Source: JBDSLU01 sp031407765 (lineage in GTDB: Bacteria > Acidobacteriota > Vicinamibacteria > Vicinamibacterales > Vicinamibacteraceae). From it: DNA of 64,000 nucleotides. A model generated the notes under the pieces. That model worked only from the letters and a program-made list of their open reading frames with translations, did no database searches and was not told the origin of the DNA. Position 1 is the first letter of the stretch; every line of letters begins with the position of its first letter. The position numbers and the translations under genes were made by a program. The DNA lies in the NCBI GenBank assembly GCA_031407765.1, contig JANOIR010000163.1, positions 27,791 through 91,790 on the forward strand, read 5' to 3'. Below are positions 47,916 to 60,494 of the stretch, one piece after another.

Positions 47916-49352
47916 ATGGCATCCCTTTCCGTCCGACGCGGGTTGACGACCGCTGCACTGTCTCTGCTCGCGGCGTCCCCTGCCGCCGCCCAAGCGCCGC
48001 TCGCCGGCCTCGTCGGCCGCGTCATCCAGGAGTCGACGCTGAACCGAACGGCTCCCAACCAGCCCGGCGGCATCCACGAGCCGCATTTCCTCGTCGGCGA
48101 GAGCCTGTCGCTGTCGGCCCGTCAGATGAATGTCGAGCTCGGCGCCCAGCTGCTGGCGTTCCCGCTCGGGTCGTCGTCGGGCGGTTTCAGTTTCACGACC
48201 GATTCGATGACCGGTGAAGTGTCGCCGGCCAGTGAGACCTTCGGCCCGGCCTTCGCCGAGCGGGCCATCACCATCGGCAAGGGCCAGACCAACGTCGGCT
48301 TCGCCTTCCACTCGACGAGCTACGACTCGTTCGAGGGCGTCCCGCTCGACACCGGCGCGCTCTCGTTCATCCGGCAGCACAACGACTGCTGTCTGGCGCC
48401 GGGCAACCCGACGCAGCCGACCAACTTCACGCCGGAGTTCGAGCGCGACCTGCTGCAGTCGAACCTGTCAGTCGACATCAGCACGCGGGCCAACGTGCTC
48501 TTCGCCACCCACGGCGTCACCGACAACTTCGAGCTCGGCGTCGCCATCCCGTTCGTGCACGTCGAGATCGACGCCCGCGTCGACGGCCGCATCTTCCGCA
48601 CCGCGTCCGCCAGCAACCCGCTGATCCACAGCTTCGACGCCGCCGGCGCCGATCGCGCCACCTTCAGCGAGAGCGGCTCCTCGGACGGGCTCGGCGACCT
48701 TTCGCTGCGCGCGAAGTACAACTTCCTGCGCGGCGACACGACGTCGCTCGCGGCCGGCCTTGAACTGCGGCTGCCGACCGGCGACAAGGACGAGTTGCTC
48801 GGCACCGGCGCGACCCAGGCGCAGATGCTGTTCATCTACTCCGGCGACTACGGCCGCGTGAGCCCGCACGTCAACGTCGGCTACACGCTCTCGAGCGGCG
48901 AAGGCAGCCTGGCCGCAGGCGAGATCGAAGTCGACTCGAACGAGCACCGGGTCGAGACGATCACGGGCGGCCTGCCCGTGGCGGACATCGACCTGGCCTT
49001 CCCCAACGAGCTGAACTACACGTTTGGCGTCAACGTCGCCGCCAGCTCGCGCGTCACCCTCGGCTTCGACGTCAAAGGCCGCACGCTGATGGACGTGTCG
49101 CGCTTCGAGCTGCGCGACAACGTCTACCCCAACCGCTTGCCGGGCAACCTGCCGACCGGCAGCGTCACCTCGAGCCAGGAGTTCTCGCTGCTCGATGAAA
49201 AGGGCCGGCTCAACCTGCTGCTCGGCGTGGTCGGCGTCAAGATCAACGTCGCCCGCACGCTGCTGCTGAACGCCAACGTACTCTTCCCGATGAGCGACGG
49301 GGGCCTCAAGCCGAAGCCGACGCTGGTCGTCGGTCTCGACTACGTCTTCTAG
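47916..49352 (+). CDS. outer-membrane beta-barrel protein (transporter-like), paralogue 1
   Basis: 478 residues from ATG 47916 (RBS AGGAGG 5 bp upstream). Signal peptide ends at SPAAAQ. The mature chain is all beta with amphipathic strands (ADFERDLLQSN-type periplasmic turns, GDLSLRAKYNF, LAAGLELRLPTGDKDELLGT, VSPHVNVGYTLS) and ends FLFPMSDG...VVGLDYVF, with a terminal Phe. It resembles the phenol-degradation MetA/porin-like transporter family. HNDCCLAPGNPTQPTNFTPE with a CC pair is nearly repeated in the gene at 55681 (HNNCCGPNANPGQVTDLTPD). Copy D of the three-hairpin repeat follows directly. Confidence 0.82.
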   Translation: MASLSVRRGLTTAALSLLAASPAAAQAPLAGLVGRVIQESTLNRTAPNQPGGIHEPHFLVGESLSLSARQMNVELGAQLLAFPLGSSSGGFSFTTDSMTGEVSPASETFGPAFAERAITIGKGQTNVGFAFHSTSYDSFEGVPLDTGALSFIRQHNDCCLAPGNPTQPTNFTPEFERDLLQSNLSVDISTRANVLFATHGVTDNFELGVAIPFVHVEIDARVDGRIFRTASASNPLIHSFDAAGADRATFSESGSSDGLGDLSLRAKYNFLRGDTTSLAAGLELRLPTGDKDELLGTGATQAQMLFIYSGDYGRVSPHVNVGYTLSSGEGSLAAGEIEVDSNEHRVETITGGLPVADIDLAFPNELNYTFGVNVAASSRVTLGFDVKGRTLMDVSRFELRDNVYPNRLPGNLPTGSVTSSQEFSLLDEKGRLNLLLGVVGVKINVARTLLLNANVLFPMSDGGLKPKPTLVVGLDYVF

Positions 49353-49434
49353 TTGCGGCGCGGCTCTCACGCCGCGCCGCGGGCCGGCTTCTTGGCGTGC
49401 GGCCTGCTATTTGCCGACGCGCCTTCGCGCGTCG
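49353..49434 (+). repeat. three-hairpin repeat element, copy D
   Basis: Starts at the stop of the outer-membrane gene. Stem 1 is 49355-49364/49371-49380 (GCGGCGCGGC/GCCGCGCCGC, loop TCTCAC). Stem 2 is 49382-49386/49400-49404 (GGCCG/CGGCC). Stem 3 is 49415-49422/49427-49434 (CGACGCGC/GCGCGTCG, loop CTTC). All perfect, with base pairs different from copy B. Confidence 0.75.
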
Positions 49435-49492
49435 ACCAGACGATGGCTCCGGACTCCGTCCTCGCCATTCGTCACGCGGCGCTACTGCGGCG

Positions 49493-52546
<3,054 letters not shown>

Positions 52547-52667
52547 CCGAGGCTCTCCACGTGCTCTGCGTGCGCCGGATCAGGGCACGCCGCCGGCTGC
52601 CGGCATTGTACAGGAAGCCACGGCCATCGCCTGCCGGCGGACCGGCCAAAACCGGCGTGTTCTGTGC

Positions 52668-52673
52668 GATAGT
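52668..52673 (+). promoter_or_regulatory. -10 box of the PP2C gene
   Basis: GATAGT lies 6 bp before ATG 52680; no ribosome site precedes it. Confidence 0.35.
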
Positions 52674-52679
52674 GCCTGC

Positions 52680-53444
52680 ATGCTCACGGTCCACGGGGTG
52701 ACACATCCGGGGCGCATCCGGAAGATCAACGAGGACGGGTTCTACTACGACGTGCAACTTGGCCTGTACCTGGTGGCCGACGGCCTCGGCGGGCACAATG
52801 CCGGCGAGATCGCGTCGAGGCTGGCGCTCGAGAGCGTCCTCGGCTTCATCCAGCGGACCCGCGAGGACGAGGAGTTCACCTGGCCGTTCGGCGTCGAGAC
52901 CGGCCTCTCCTACGACGCCAACCGCATCCGCACCGCGCTGCGGCTGGCCAACCGGCGCGTGTTCCAGATGAGCGAGAGCGGACCGCAGTACGGCGGCATG
53001 GGCACGACCGTGGTCGCGGCCCTGGTCTCGGGCGAGACGCTGACGTTCGCCTCGGTCGGCGACTCGCGCATGTATCTGGTCAACGACCATCGGATCGCTC
53101 CGCTCACCGAGGACGATTCGTGGCTCTCTGCGCTCAGGGCGCAGGACCCCAACGTCGACGCCACGCAGCTCGAAAAGCATCCACTGCGCCACGTGATCAC
53201 CAAGGCGATCGGAACGCTCACCGACACCGAGATCTCGATCCACGAGCGCCCCCTCCGCCACGGCGATACCCTGCTCCTCTGCACTGACGGACTCCACGAC
53301 CTGGTTCCCGAAACCAAGATGCTCGAGGTCGTGGACACCGAGCAGACCCTCGAAGCGCGCGCGCAGACCCTGATCGATCTCGCCCTCGAAGCCGGCGGCC
53401 GCGACAACATCACCGCGCTTCTGGTCAAATACGAAAAACAGTAA
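52680..53444 (+). CDS. PP2C-family Ser/Thr protein phosphatase
   Basis: 254 residues, single PP2C domain. RKINEDGFYYD and LVADGLGGHNAGEIAS carry the metal-binding aspartates, GMGTTVVAALV, FASVGDSRMYLV, LLLCTDGLHDLV and GGRDNITALLVKY complete the family pattern. It reverses Ser/Thr phosphorylation and is a natural partner for the divergent kinase gene 133 bp away. ATG 52680 begins just before the first motif (MLTVHGVTHPGRIRKINEDG). The gene ends next to copy F of the three-hairpin repeat. Confidence 0.94.
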   Translation: MLTVHGVTHPGRIRKINEDGFYYDVQLGLYLVADGLGGHNAGEIASRLALESVLGFIQRTREDEEFTWPFGVETGLSYDANRIRTALRLANRRVFQMSESGPQYGGMGTTVVAALVSGETLTFASVGDSRMYLVNDHRIAPLTEDDSWLSALRAQDPNVDATQLEKHPLRHVITKAIGTLTDTEISIHERPLRHGDTLLLCTDGLHDLVPETKMLEVVDTEQTLEARAQTLIDLALEAGGRDNITALLVKYEKQ

Positions 53445-53484
53445 CGCCGACGTTGCGCGCTACAGCCGCCGCGGCTGCCAACCC

Positions 53485-53586
53485 CCGCCGCCCCGCGTGA
53501 GGCGCCGCGGCGCGCCCAGCGCCGCGAATAGCAGCCGAACGCGCCAAAGGGCGGCCCGCGGCCGCGCGTGAGAGCGCGGCCGCCAG
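53485..53586 (-). repeat. three-hairpin repeat element, copy F (minus strand)
   Basis: Reads on the minus strand from the stop of the AAA gene (53587). Stem 1 is 53574-53583/53558-53567 (GCGGCCGCGC/GCGCGGCCGC, loop TCTCAC). Stem 2 is GGCCG/CGGCT. Stem 3 is 53519-53526/53506-53513 (CGCGGCGC/GCGCCGCG, loop TGGGC). The tail CACGCGGGGCGGCG matches copy B. Confidence 0.75.
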
Positions 53587-54939
53587 CTAATAGAGCATCT
53601 CGCGCGTGACGCGCCCGCTCGAGACGCCCTGCAGCACGACGTACGGCTGCATCAGCGGGTTGCGAAACCGGTATCGCCGGCCCTGCGGACGCACCTCGGC
53701 GTAGAGGATGCCGCCGGGCGCTTCGTCGCCGGCCGGCGCGAAGTGCGCCAGGTGGCGCTCGATGCGGGTGTCTTTGTAGGTGCCGGGCGACAGGCGAGCG
53801 AGCGCGGCGCGAACTTCGGACGGCCCGAAAAAGCCGAAGTCGTCGTTGCGGGCCAGGGCGCAGGCCAGCAGCACGTCCGGATAGTAGTTGCGCTCGTGGC
53901 GGCTGGCGATCGACGCGGCGTAGGCGCTCTTGATCGAGTGCTGCGCCTTGTCGAGGGCGCGGCCGATCGCCTGGACGACGTGCGGCACGTCGACGCGATC
54001 GAGCCCGGCGTCGATGGCCAGGCGCGACGCGTGCAGCGACAGCAGATGCGTGTAGTGCGGCAGGCCCTGCGACAGCGCCGCGACGTGCGCCAGCGCCTCG
54101 GGCTCGATGGTCATGCCGAGCAGCTCGAGGCCGCGCGTCACGATGTGCTCGAGCTCGTCGGACGACATCCGCGGCATCCGCACCTGCACCAGCGCGCGCT
54201 CGACCGAGCCATGCTGCTCGATCAGCCCGTCGACGGTGTCGGAGACGCCGACCAGGATCAGCGTCGCCGGCACGGCGTGATCCGAGAGCACCTTGATGGT
54301 GTCGGCGAAGGTGGCGCGGACCTCGGGATCGCCGATCCGATCGAACTCGTCGACGATCACGACCAGCACGCAGCCGCGCCCGACCGAGCTCAGCGCGCGC
54401 TTGACGTCGGCCGAGGTGACGGTCTCGGGGACGGTCTCGTCGAGCGAGCCCTGCTCCTCGCGCGGCTTGGCGCCGAAGCCGACCACGGCGCGCTCGCGCG
54501 CGACCTTGATGTCGGCGAAGATGCGCCGCCACAACGACGAGAAGTCGTCGGTGCGCTCGCAGGTGACGCGCGGCGCCACGACCGCCTTCTTCTCGGAGCC
54601 GAGGCGCTTCGACAGGATGTTGGCGAGCGACGTCTTGCCGACGCCGGGCTCGCCGAAGATCACGACGTGGACGCCGGGCTGGCCAATGGCGTCGACGATC
54701 TGCTGGATCTGCTCGAGGCGTCCGGCGAACACCGCGCTCTGGCTGACCGGGATCGCCGGCGTGAAGACCGACGTGAGCTTGGCGAGGCGCGACTCGGCGT
54801 CGGCTGGCGGCGCCGGTTTGGCCGGCTTGTCGGCGGCGCCCTTGTCGGTGGCGGCCTTGTCGGCGTCGGACCTATTGGCGTCGGCCGGGTCAGCCGGCTC
54901 GGACGACGGCGGCGTGGGCGCGGACTCGGGGGCGCTCAT
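53587..54939 (-). CDS. Cdc6/Orc1-like AAA+ ATPase
   Basis: 450 residues. The first 60 are disordered (Pro, Ala, Asp, Lys). The AAA+ core has GRLEQIQQIVDAI, Walker A VVIFGEPGVGKTSLANILS (about 92-110), Walker B CVLVVIVDEFDRIGDPEVRA, sensor 1 ATLILVGVSDTVDGL and the arginine-rich MPRMSSDELEHIVTRGLELL, followed by an all-helical lid and a C-terminal winged-helix region (FFGPSEVRAALARLSPGTYK, RRYRFRNPLMQPYVVL). This layout is like archaeal Cdc6/Orc1, but a replication role in a bacterium is unlikely; a regulated ATPase in signalling is more plausible. It is 6 bp after the cNMP/FHA gene, on the same strand. Confidence 0.85.
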   Translation of the reverse strand: MSAPESAPTPPSSEPADPADANRSDADKAATDKGAADKPAKPAPPADAESRLAKLTSVFTPAIPVSQSAVFAGRLEQIQQIVDAIGQPGVHVVIFGEPGVGKTSLANILSKRLGSEKKAVVAPRVTCERTDDFSSLWRRIFADIKVARERAVVGFGAKPREEQGSLDETVPETVTSADVKRALSSVGRGCVLVVIVDEFDRIGDPEVRATFADTIKVLSDHAVPATLILVGVSDTVDGLIEQHGSVERALVQVRMPRMSSDELEHIVTRGLELLGMTIEPEALAHVAALSQGLPHYTHLLSLHASRLAIDAGLDRVDVPHVVQAIGRALDKAQHSIKSAYAASIASRHERNYYPDVLLACALARNDDFGFFGPSEVRAALARLSPGTYKDTRIERHLAHFAPAGDEAPGGILYAEVRPQGRRYRFRNPLMQPYVVLQGVSSGRVTREMLY

Positions 54940-54945
54940 GAGCCC

Positions 54946-55623
54946 CTACGACGATCGGAAGACGACTTCGACCAGGCCGAAGCGGATGCGGTCGCCTTCG
55001 TCGAGGCGCACCGTCTGGCCCGGTCCGACCCGCGCGCCGTTGACGAACGTCCCGTTGCGGCCTTCCTCTTCCTTGAGGAACACGCCGTCCTTCGAGCGGA
55101 GGATGCGAGCGTGCTTGCGGCTGAGGGTCTTGTCCGGATCGTGGCCCGAGAGGTCGATGTCGGCGGTGTAGCCGGAGGCCTGGCTGGAGCGGCCGACCAG
55201 CATGTCGGCCTTGGCCAGCGGGAAGTGCGCGTTCGAGGCGGTGTGGACGAGGACACCGGTCGTCGCCGGCGCGCCGGACGGCGCCGACGCCTGGCCGCCC
55301 TCGCGCGGCAGGCTCCGCAGCATCAGCAGCGCGATTTCCGGATGCACCTTGACGATCGCGGTGAAGGTGGCGCGATCGATGCGCAGCAGCCGGCAGGCGG
55401 TCAGGGCCTTGGCCGTCGAATCGCGCTGGTCGTAGACCAGGGCACGCTCGCCGAAGAAGTCGCCGACTTCGAGCGTGAAGGTGCGCGGCGGCTGCGCCAG
55501 CGACAGCTCGACGCGGCCCTCTTCGATGATGAAGAGGTCCGAGCCGGCCTCGCCCGCCTGGAAGACCACCTCGCCGCTCTTGACGGCTGTCGAGTACGCG
55601 TCTTTCGAGTCCGGCGTCGGCAT
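54946..55623 (-). CDS. cyclic-nucleotide-binding and FHA domain protein
   Basis: 225 residues with two sensor domains and no effector. Residues 8-105 are a cNMP-binding fold (GEVVFQAGEAGSDLFIIEEG, LEVGDFFGERALVYDQRDST). The phosphate-binding cassette GERAL is present. Residues 125-225 are an FHA domain: MLVGRSSQASGYTADIDLSG, KTLSRKHARILRSKDG, EGRNGTFVNGARVGPGQTV, with the conserved GR, SRKH and N-G residues that bind phosphothreonine. It may bridge a cyclic-nucleotide signal and Ser/Thr kinase output. It precedes the AAA ATPase in one operon. Confidence 0.93.
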   Translation of the reverse strand: MPTPDSKDAYSTAVKSGEVVFQAGEAGSDLFIIEEGRVELSLAQPPRTFTLEVGDFFGERALVYDQRDSTAKALTACRLLRIDRATFTAIVKVHPEIALLMLRSLPREGGQASAPSGAPATTGVLVHTASNAHFPLAKADMLVGRSSQASGYTADIDLSGHDPDKTLSRKHARILRSKDGVFLKEEEGRNGTFVNGARVGPGQTVRLDEGDRIRFGLVEVVFRSS

Positions 55624-55680
55624 TTCCGGGATATTACCGTGTTTGTGCGGGGCGACCCGTAGGGCCGGCCGCGAGTGAAC

Positions 55681-57129
55681 TCAAAACGCCAGCGAGAAGC
55701 CGCCGACCACGCCGGCCTTCGGGAGCAGGCCGTCGCCCGAGACGGGCAGCAGCACGTCGACGCTCAGCAGCAGCGGGCGGCCGATGTGGACGCGCATCCC
55801 GATGCCGGCCATGATCTGGGTGAGGTTGCCCTGCCCGAGCGCCTGCAGGTCGCTCGCGACCGAGACCGCCGCCGGCGACGTGCCGGGAGTGCGCGACGGG
55901 AAGCTGGCGCCGGCACCCGCGAACTGCCAGGTGTTGCGCAGCTGGCGGGCAATGATGTCCCCCGAAATGCCGACCCGCGGTGCGACCGCGATCTCGACGC
56001 CGCCGACGATGCCGATCTCGTCCGGCAGCTTCAGCTGGTCGTCGCTGGCCAGGCCGCGGTTCGACAGCGGATCGACCGGCGCCGTCAGCGACGCCGGGAG
56101 CGAGCCGCCGGACGTCGTGTAGCCGCCGTTGAGGTGGGCGCCGACGCGGCCGAACTGCTGCGACCAGATGCCGCGCGCCTCGACGCGGAGCACGCCGGTG
56201 CCGAGGAGATTTTCTTCGTCGCCGGTCGGGACGCTGACGTTCACCGCGACCGCGACGCCGCCGTTCTCGGTCTTGACCAGCTGGGCCTTGCCGCGGACGA
56301 CGAGGTCGCCGATGCCGCGGGCGTGGGCGCTGGCGTAGGTGGTGCGATTGCTGAGCCCCAGGGGATCGAAGGCGTGGATCGGGATGGCGTTGCCGTGTTC
56401 TTCGGCGTCGGTGGGCGGCGTCGCGGTCCGCAGGATCCGCGAGAACACGCGCGTGTGCATGTCCAGCTTGACGAACGGCACCACGACACCGAGATCGATG
56501 CGATCGGTGACACCGAATTCGAGCACCGTCGCGAACACGTTGCGATCGATGTCGATGCCGACCTTCTGCTCGAGCAGGTCGCGCTCGAAGTCCGGGGTCA
56601 GATCGGTAACCTGGCCGGGGTTCGCGTTGGGCCCGCAGCAGTTGTTGTGCTCGAAGACGAACGTCAGGTCGCCGTTCTCGAGGTCGATCCCGTCGATGCG
56701 ATCGTAGTGCAGCGACTGCTGGCCGAAGCCGAAGGCGAAGACGCCTTTGCCCAGCGTCGCGGCGCGCTCGGCGAACGACGAGCGGGCGATCGGGCCGGTG
56801 ACCTCCCGGGTGTCGTCGAGGTGGCCGCCCCACGAGGTCGACTGCGGGAAGGCGGTGAGCTGCTGCGCGATGCCGACGTTGAGCAGCGCCGGCACTTCCG
56901 ACAGGTCGGTGCCGACGACGAAGGCCCGGGTGACGGGAAAGACGGCCCGAAAGTCGCTCATCACGGCGGCGTCGGCCATCGCCTGCGGGATCAGCCGCGA
57001 GGCTGGCACCGTCGGCGGCGTGTCCCGGAATCCGAAGCCAGGCTCGGCCGGGAGGGTGATCACCTGCGCAGCCGCCCAGGCGGGAAGCGCGACGACGAGG
57101 GCCAGCGACAGGACGGCGGGACGGCGCAT
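55681..57129 (-). CDS. outer-membrane beta-barrel protein (transporter-like), paralogue 2
   Basis: 482 residues from ATG 57129 (AAGGAG 9 bp upstream). Signal peptide MRRPAVLSLALVVALPAWAAAQ. Paralogue of the protein at 47916: both have an ITIGKG/TLGKGVF segment, the HN-CC turn followed by LTPDFERDLLEQKVGIDIDR, and PTGDEENLLGTG. The C-terminus is the barrel end GGFSLAF. It is 14 bp after lanM on the same strand, so is translated from the same mRNA, and could form an outer-membrane route for the product or be unrelated to it. Confidence 0.8.
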   Translation of the reverse strand: MRRPAVLSLALVVALPAWAAAQVITLPAEPGFGFRDTPPTVPASRLIPQAMADAAVMSDFRAVFPVTRAFVVGTDLSEVPALLNVGIAQQLTAFPQSTSWGGHLDDTREVTGPIARSSFAERAATLGKGVFAFGFGQQSLHYDRIDGIDLENGDLTFVFEHNNCCGPNANPGQVTDLTPDFERDLLEQKVGIDIDRNVFATVLEFGVTDRIDLGVVVPFVKLDMHTRVFSRILRTATPPTDAEEHGNAIPIHAFDPLGLSNRTTYASAHARGIGDLVVRGKAQLVKTENGGVAVAVNVSVPTGDEENLLGTGVLRVEARGIWSQQFGRVGAHLNGGYTTSGGSLPASLTAPVDPLSNRGLASDDQLKLPDEIGIVGGVEIAVAPRVGISGDIIARQLRNTWQFAGAGASFPSRTPGTSPAAVSVASDLQALGQGNLTQIMAGIGMRVHIGRPLLLSVDVLLPVSGDGLLPKAGVVGGFSLAF

Positions 57130-57143
57130 GAACGTTGTTCTCC

Positions 57144-60100
57144 TTACACCAGAGGGGATCGCGTGGGCCGCACGCTCGAGGGCGGTGCCTCGAAGGCGGC
57201 AACCGACGGAAGGCTGGACGGCGCCGCCAGCCGGAGCAGCGTATAGCCGATCCCCGACACGCCCCGGAAGAACCCCGGGTCGAAGATACGGTACTCGAAC
57301 CCATTGGCGGCCAGACAGAAATGGCCGGCCTTGCGGGCCCGGGCGATGACGACGCGGGCCAGCCGCCGCGATCCTTCGACCGCCTCGCGGCGCATCAGGC
57401 GCCGGCCGGTCGTGAACAGGGATTCGCAGCGCCCCATGTTGCCGCAGCAGACGTGGTCGGCCATGTGCGGCGAGGCACCGGCGGTGGTCCGAAGTGACGG
57501 CTCGAGCTGATCGAGCAGCTTGGCGTAGACGGTGTCGGCGCTGCCCAGCGAAATCGCCAGCGTCACGCCGGGCGCGCCATGACACCAGGCGGTCATCGAC
57601 GGGCCGAGGCCGGCGACACCCTCGACGGGCTCGCCGAGCACCGGCCAGTTCTGCGCCGCGTCCACGTATCGCGAGGCCACATAGCGATAACCGTCGGCGG
57701 AGGCCCGACCGAACCGGCGTTCACCTGTTATGTCGAACAATCGGCCAAGGGCGTAGGCGATCCCGGCCACGCCGTGCGCGAAACCGGTATAGACCCGACC
57801 GTCCGGCGCGCGCCAGCTGAGGCCCTGGTCGGTGGCGATGGTGGTCTGCAGCAGCCGGTCGCCGCAGGCCGTGGCCAGGTCGAGGATGTCGGGGTCGTGG
57901 CTCACCTTGTAGAAGGCGAGCAGACCGAGCGCGGCGCCGGCCGCGCCGCTGATCACGTCGAGCGCCTGGTCGCGGGCGATGCGATGCGGCGCGATGCGGC
58001 GGGCCGCCATCCGGGCGAGATCGATCGACGTGGAGTCGCCGAGCAGGGCGCCGATCGTGGTCAGGCCGTAGACCATCGACCCGGCGCCCGAGCCAATCCC
58101 GATGGCGTCCTCGTCGACGGCGCCCTTGGCCACCGCGGCGCTGGCGCCGCCGGCGAAGTCGCGCGCGCACCGCCGCCAGCGGTCGTCGCCCGAGACGACG
58201 GCCGCCGCCGCCAGGAACACCGCCGGTCCGAGCGATCCGTCGTAGAGGTGGTGCCGGCGCGGCCCGGTCTCATGCAGCAGGGCCCAGCCGGCGTAGCCGA
58301 TCCCGTCCGGCGTGTGCACCGCCCGTTCGACCAGCTCGCGCGCGATCCACAGCGCGTGATCGACCAGGAAGTCCGGCGAGGTGACGTCGAGCTCGGTGTG
58401 AGGGTCGTGCTCGGGCTCGGTCGAGTAGCGGGTGTGAATCGTCTCGGACAGCGCGTGGCTGATCCGCGTGAGCTGGGCCTGGATGTCGGCGTCCGAGAGG
58501 CCGGCGATGCGGTCGCGGACCGCGGCCAGCCCCGACCGCGCGTAGCGGTTCTCGATCAGCACCCGCTTGCCGACACGGACCGCGGTGTCGTCGGCGAGCA
58601 CCGAGAAGTGCGGCACGTCGAGGCGCTCGAGCGCCTTGCGCTCGCAGACCAGCACTGGCCACACCTCGGGCGCGTCGTGCGATCCGTTGACGGAGCGGTT
58701 CAGCGCGTCGAACGCGGTGCTCCAGCGGCAGCCGTCCTTCTGATAGCGCGGCCGGCTGAGGAGGTAAATCAGCGACGCGTACTGGGTCGTCGGCCGCGGC
58801 AGCACCCGCACCGGCGTGCCGGCGAACGCTTTCAGGGGGCCGTCCGCGGCGAGTAGCGCGGACCGATGCGCCACCAGCAGCCGATAGGTGGCGTTGAACC
58901 CGTCGAGCAGATCCGCGGCGAAGGCATCGGGGGCCTGCGTCGCCCCGTCGAAGCGGATGGCGTTGCGGACCCGCGTCGTGAACGTCGCGTCCTCGGTGAA
59001 GCGGATGGCGTCCGAATCGAGGTCGTGCCAAATCCGGCCGGCGAGCGCAGCCGTCCCGGCGCCAGTCCCGCGCAGGCCGCCGACGTCGAAGACCTCGCCG
59101 CCGTTCGACTCGACCATCGTCACGAACCCGGTGGTCAGGCAGCTCTCGCCGTCGGCGCCGGTCGCGCTCGCGGCGGCGGCTACCGGCTCGCCGCTCGGCA
59201 GCGCCGGCGTCGACGCGGAGGCGACCTTGGCGACCGGCTGCAGCAGCATCTCGAGGTCGATCAGCACCGGTCCGCGCCTGGTCGCGATCACGTTCTCCAT
59301 GTGGAGATCGCTGCCGCGCAGGACGTGGGTCAGGCAGATCAGGCCGCCGGCGAGCGCGAAGTAGGCGCGCACCTCGGCCACCCGCGCGCACGCCTCCTGC
59401 TCGACGAACTCGACCCAGCCGTGGTCGCCGCAATTGAGCACCCGCAGCGCCAGGCCGGCGAAGCGCGGCGTGATGTCGGTGCGGACGCCATCCGGCAGCG
59501 GCTGTGCCGCGACCCAGGCCAGCAGGCCGCCGTAGGCCACGTCGAGCGCGAGGCTGCGCGGCTTGTAGACGACCCGCAGGCCGGAGGCGAAGGTCAGCGC
59601 CGCGACGCGCCGGCCGCCGTGATGGGCGTCGGAGAGCGCCGGCTCGATGTCGACGACGAGACCGGTGTCGGAGCCGTCGCCGAACGTCGTCGCGAGCGCC
59701 TCGCGATCGATCACGGTGCGCGAGGCGAGCTCCGCGGTGGCGCTCACCCAGCGGCCGATGATGGTGGCGACCTGGCGCGCCAGCACCGGATACTCGCAGA
59801 ACAGCGACACGAGGCCGTCGGCGAGCTGGCTGCGCACGAACGCCTCGTAGCCGCCGCGATCGGCGCCGCGGAACCCCTTCAGCTCCTCGAACAGCGCCAG
59901 CTCCGTGGTCCGCGCCAGCGTCCGCAGCAGGTGCCGCTCGAGCCGCGCCATCGCCGCCGGGGCGAAGATCGCCGGCGGATGCTCGCTGGCCAGGCCTCGC
60001 CGCGCCACCCGCAGCATCGGCACCAGCAGGTCGAAGAACGGCGGGAGCTCGGCGTCGCGGCCGGCTTCGGGCGAGGTGGCCGGAAGCGGCTCGGCGTAGA

Positions 60101-60494
60101 GCTGCCGCTCGCGGAGCGGGCCGCTGTCGATGTCGGCAACGGCCCGACGGGCCGCCCCGGCGATGGCGTCGATATGAACCAGCCAGTCGGGCTCGACGAT
60201 CGCGATCGGGGGCAGCGACAGCGCCCGCGCGACGTCGGTCATCGACATGTCGTCCCAGTTCAGGCGGCGCTCGAGGGCTTCCGGATCGCCTGGGGAGAAG
60301 GCCTGGATCCAGGCCCGGATCACGCCGAGGGCCTGCTCGGTCGGGACGAAGGCGTCGGGCCGGCTCGCCTTGCCGGCGAGCGCGAACGCGGTGCGCTCGA
60401 AGACGCTGGCGGCCCCAATCGCAATCTGGCGCCGCTCGTCACCGGTCAGGTGGGTGAGCTCGGACAGCGACTCCACTGAGGCGGCCCTCGTCAC
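57144..60494 (-). CDS. lanM: class II lanthipeptide synthetase
   Basis: 1116 residues, full LanM size. Residues about 150-640 are the dehydratase (DUF4135) with VVYKPRSLALDVAYGG and DLHMENVIATRRGPVLIDLE, the kinase-like residues that phosphorylate Ser/Thr before elimination. Residues about 750-1100 are the LanC-like cyclase: FAHGVAGIAYALGRLF, MTAWCHGAPGVTLA with zinc ligand C971 and HVCCGNMGRCE with C1016 and C1017. CCG, instead of the more common CHG, gives a three-Cys zinc site like the promiscuous ProcM group. No precursor peptide or export gene is found nearby. The start overlaps the AAA regulator stop (ATGA). Confidence 0.92.
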   Translation of the reverse strand: MTRAASVESLSELTHLTGDERRQIAIGAASVFERTAFALAGKASRPDAFVPTEQALGVIRAWIQAFSPGDPEALERRLNWDDMSMTDVARALSLPPIAIVEPDWLVHIDAIAGAARRAVADIDSGPLRERQLYAEPLPATSPEAGRDAELPPFFDLLVPMLRVARRGLASEHPPAIFAPAAMARLERHLLRTLARTTELALFEELKGFRGADRGGYEAFVRSQLADGLVSLFCEYPVLARQVATIIGRWVSATAELASRTVIDREALATTFGDGSDTGLVVDIEPALSDAHHGGRRVAALTFASGLRVVYKPRSLALDVAYGGLLAWVAAQPLPDGVRTDITPRFAGLALRVLNCGDHGWVEFVEQEACARVAEVRAYFALAGGLICLTHVLRGSDLHMENVIATRRGPVLIDLEMLLQPVAKVASASTPALPSGEPVAAAASATGADGESCLTTGFVTMVESNGGEVFDVGGLRGTGAGTAALAGRIWHDLDSDAIRFTEDATFTTRVRNAIRFDGATQAPDAFAADLLDGFNATYRLLVAHRSALLAADGPLKAFAGTPVRVLPRPTTQYASLIYLLSRPRYQKDGCRWSTAFDALNRSVNGSHDAPEVWPVLVCERKALERLDVPHFSVLADDTAVRVGKRVLIENRYARSGLAAVRDRIAGLSDADIQAQLTRISHALSETIHTRYSTEPEHDPHTELDVTSPDFLVDHALWIARELVERAVHTPDGIGYAGWALLHETGPRRHHLYDGSLGPAVFLAAAAVVSGDDRWRRCARDFAGGASAAVAKGAVDEDAIGIGSGAGSMVYGLTTIGALLGDSTSIDLARMAARRIAPHRIARDQALDVISGAAGAALGLLAFYKVSHDPDILDLATACGDRLLQTTIATDQGLSWRAPDGRVYTGFAHGVAGIAYALGRLFDITGERRFGRASADGYRYVASRYVDAAQNWPVLGEPVEGVAGLGPSMTAWCHGAPGVTLAISLGSADTVYAKLLDQLEPSLRTTAGASPHMADHVCCGNMGRCESLFTTGRRLMRREAVEGSRRLARVVIARARKAGHFCLAANGFEYRIFDPGFFRGVSGIGYTLLRLAAPSSLPSVAAFEAPPSSVRPTRSPLV

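Noticed and set aside
55624..57143. Lanthipeptide precursor in the gaps around lanM
   Set aside because: Gaps are 14-72 bp and contain no short Cys- and Ser/Thr-rich ORF with a start.
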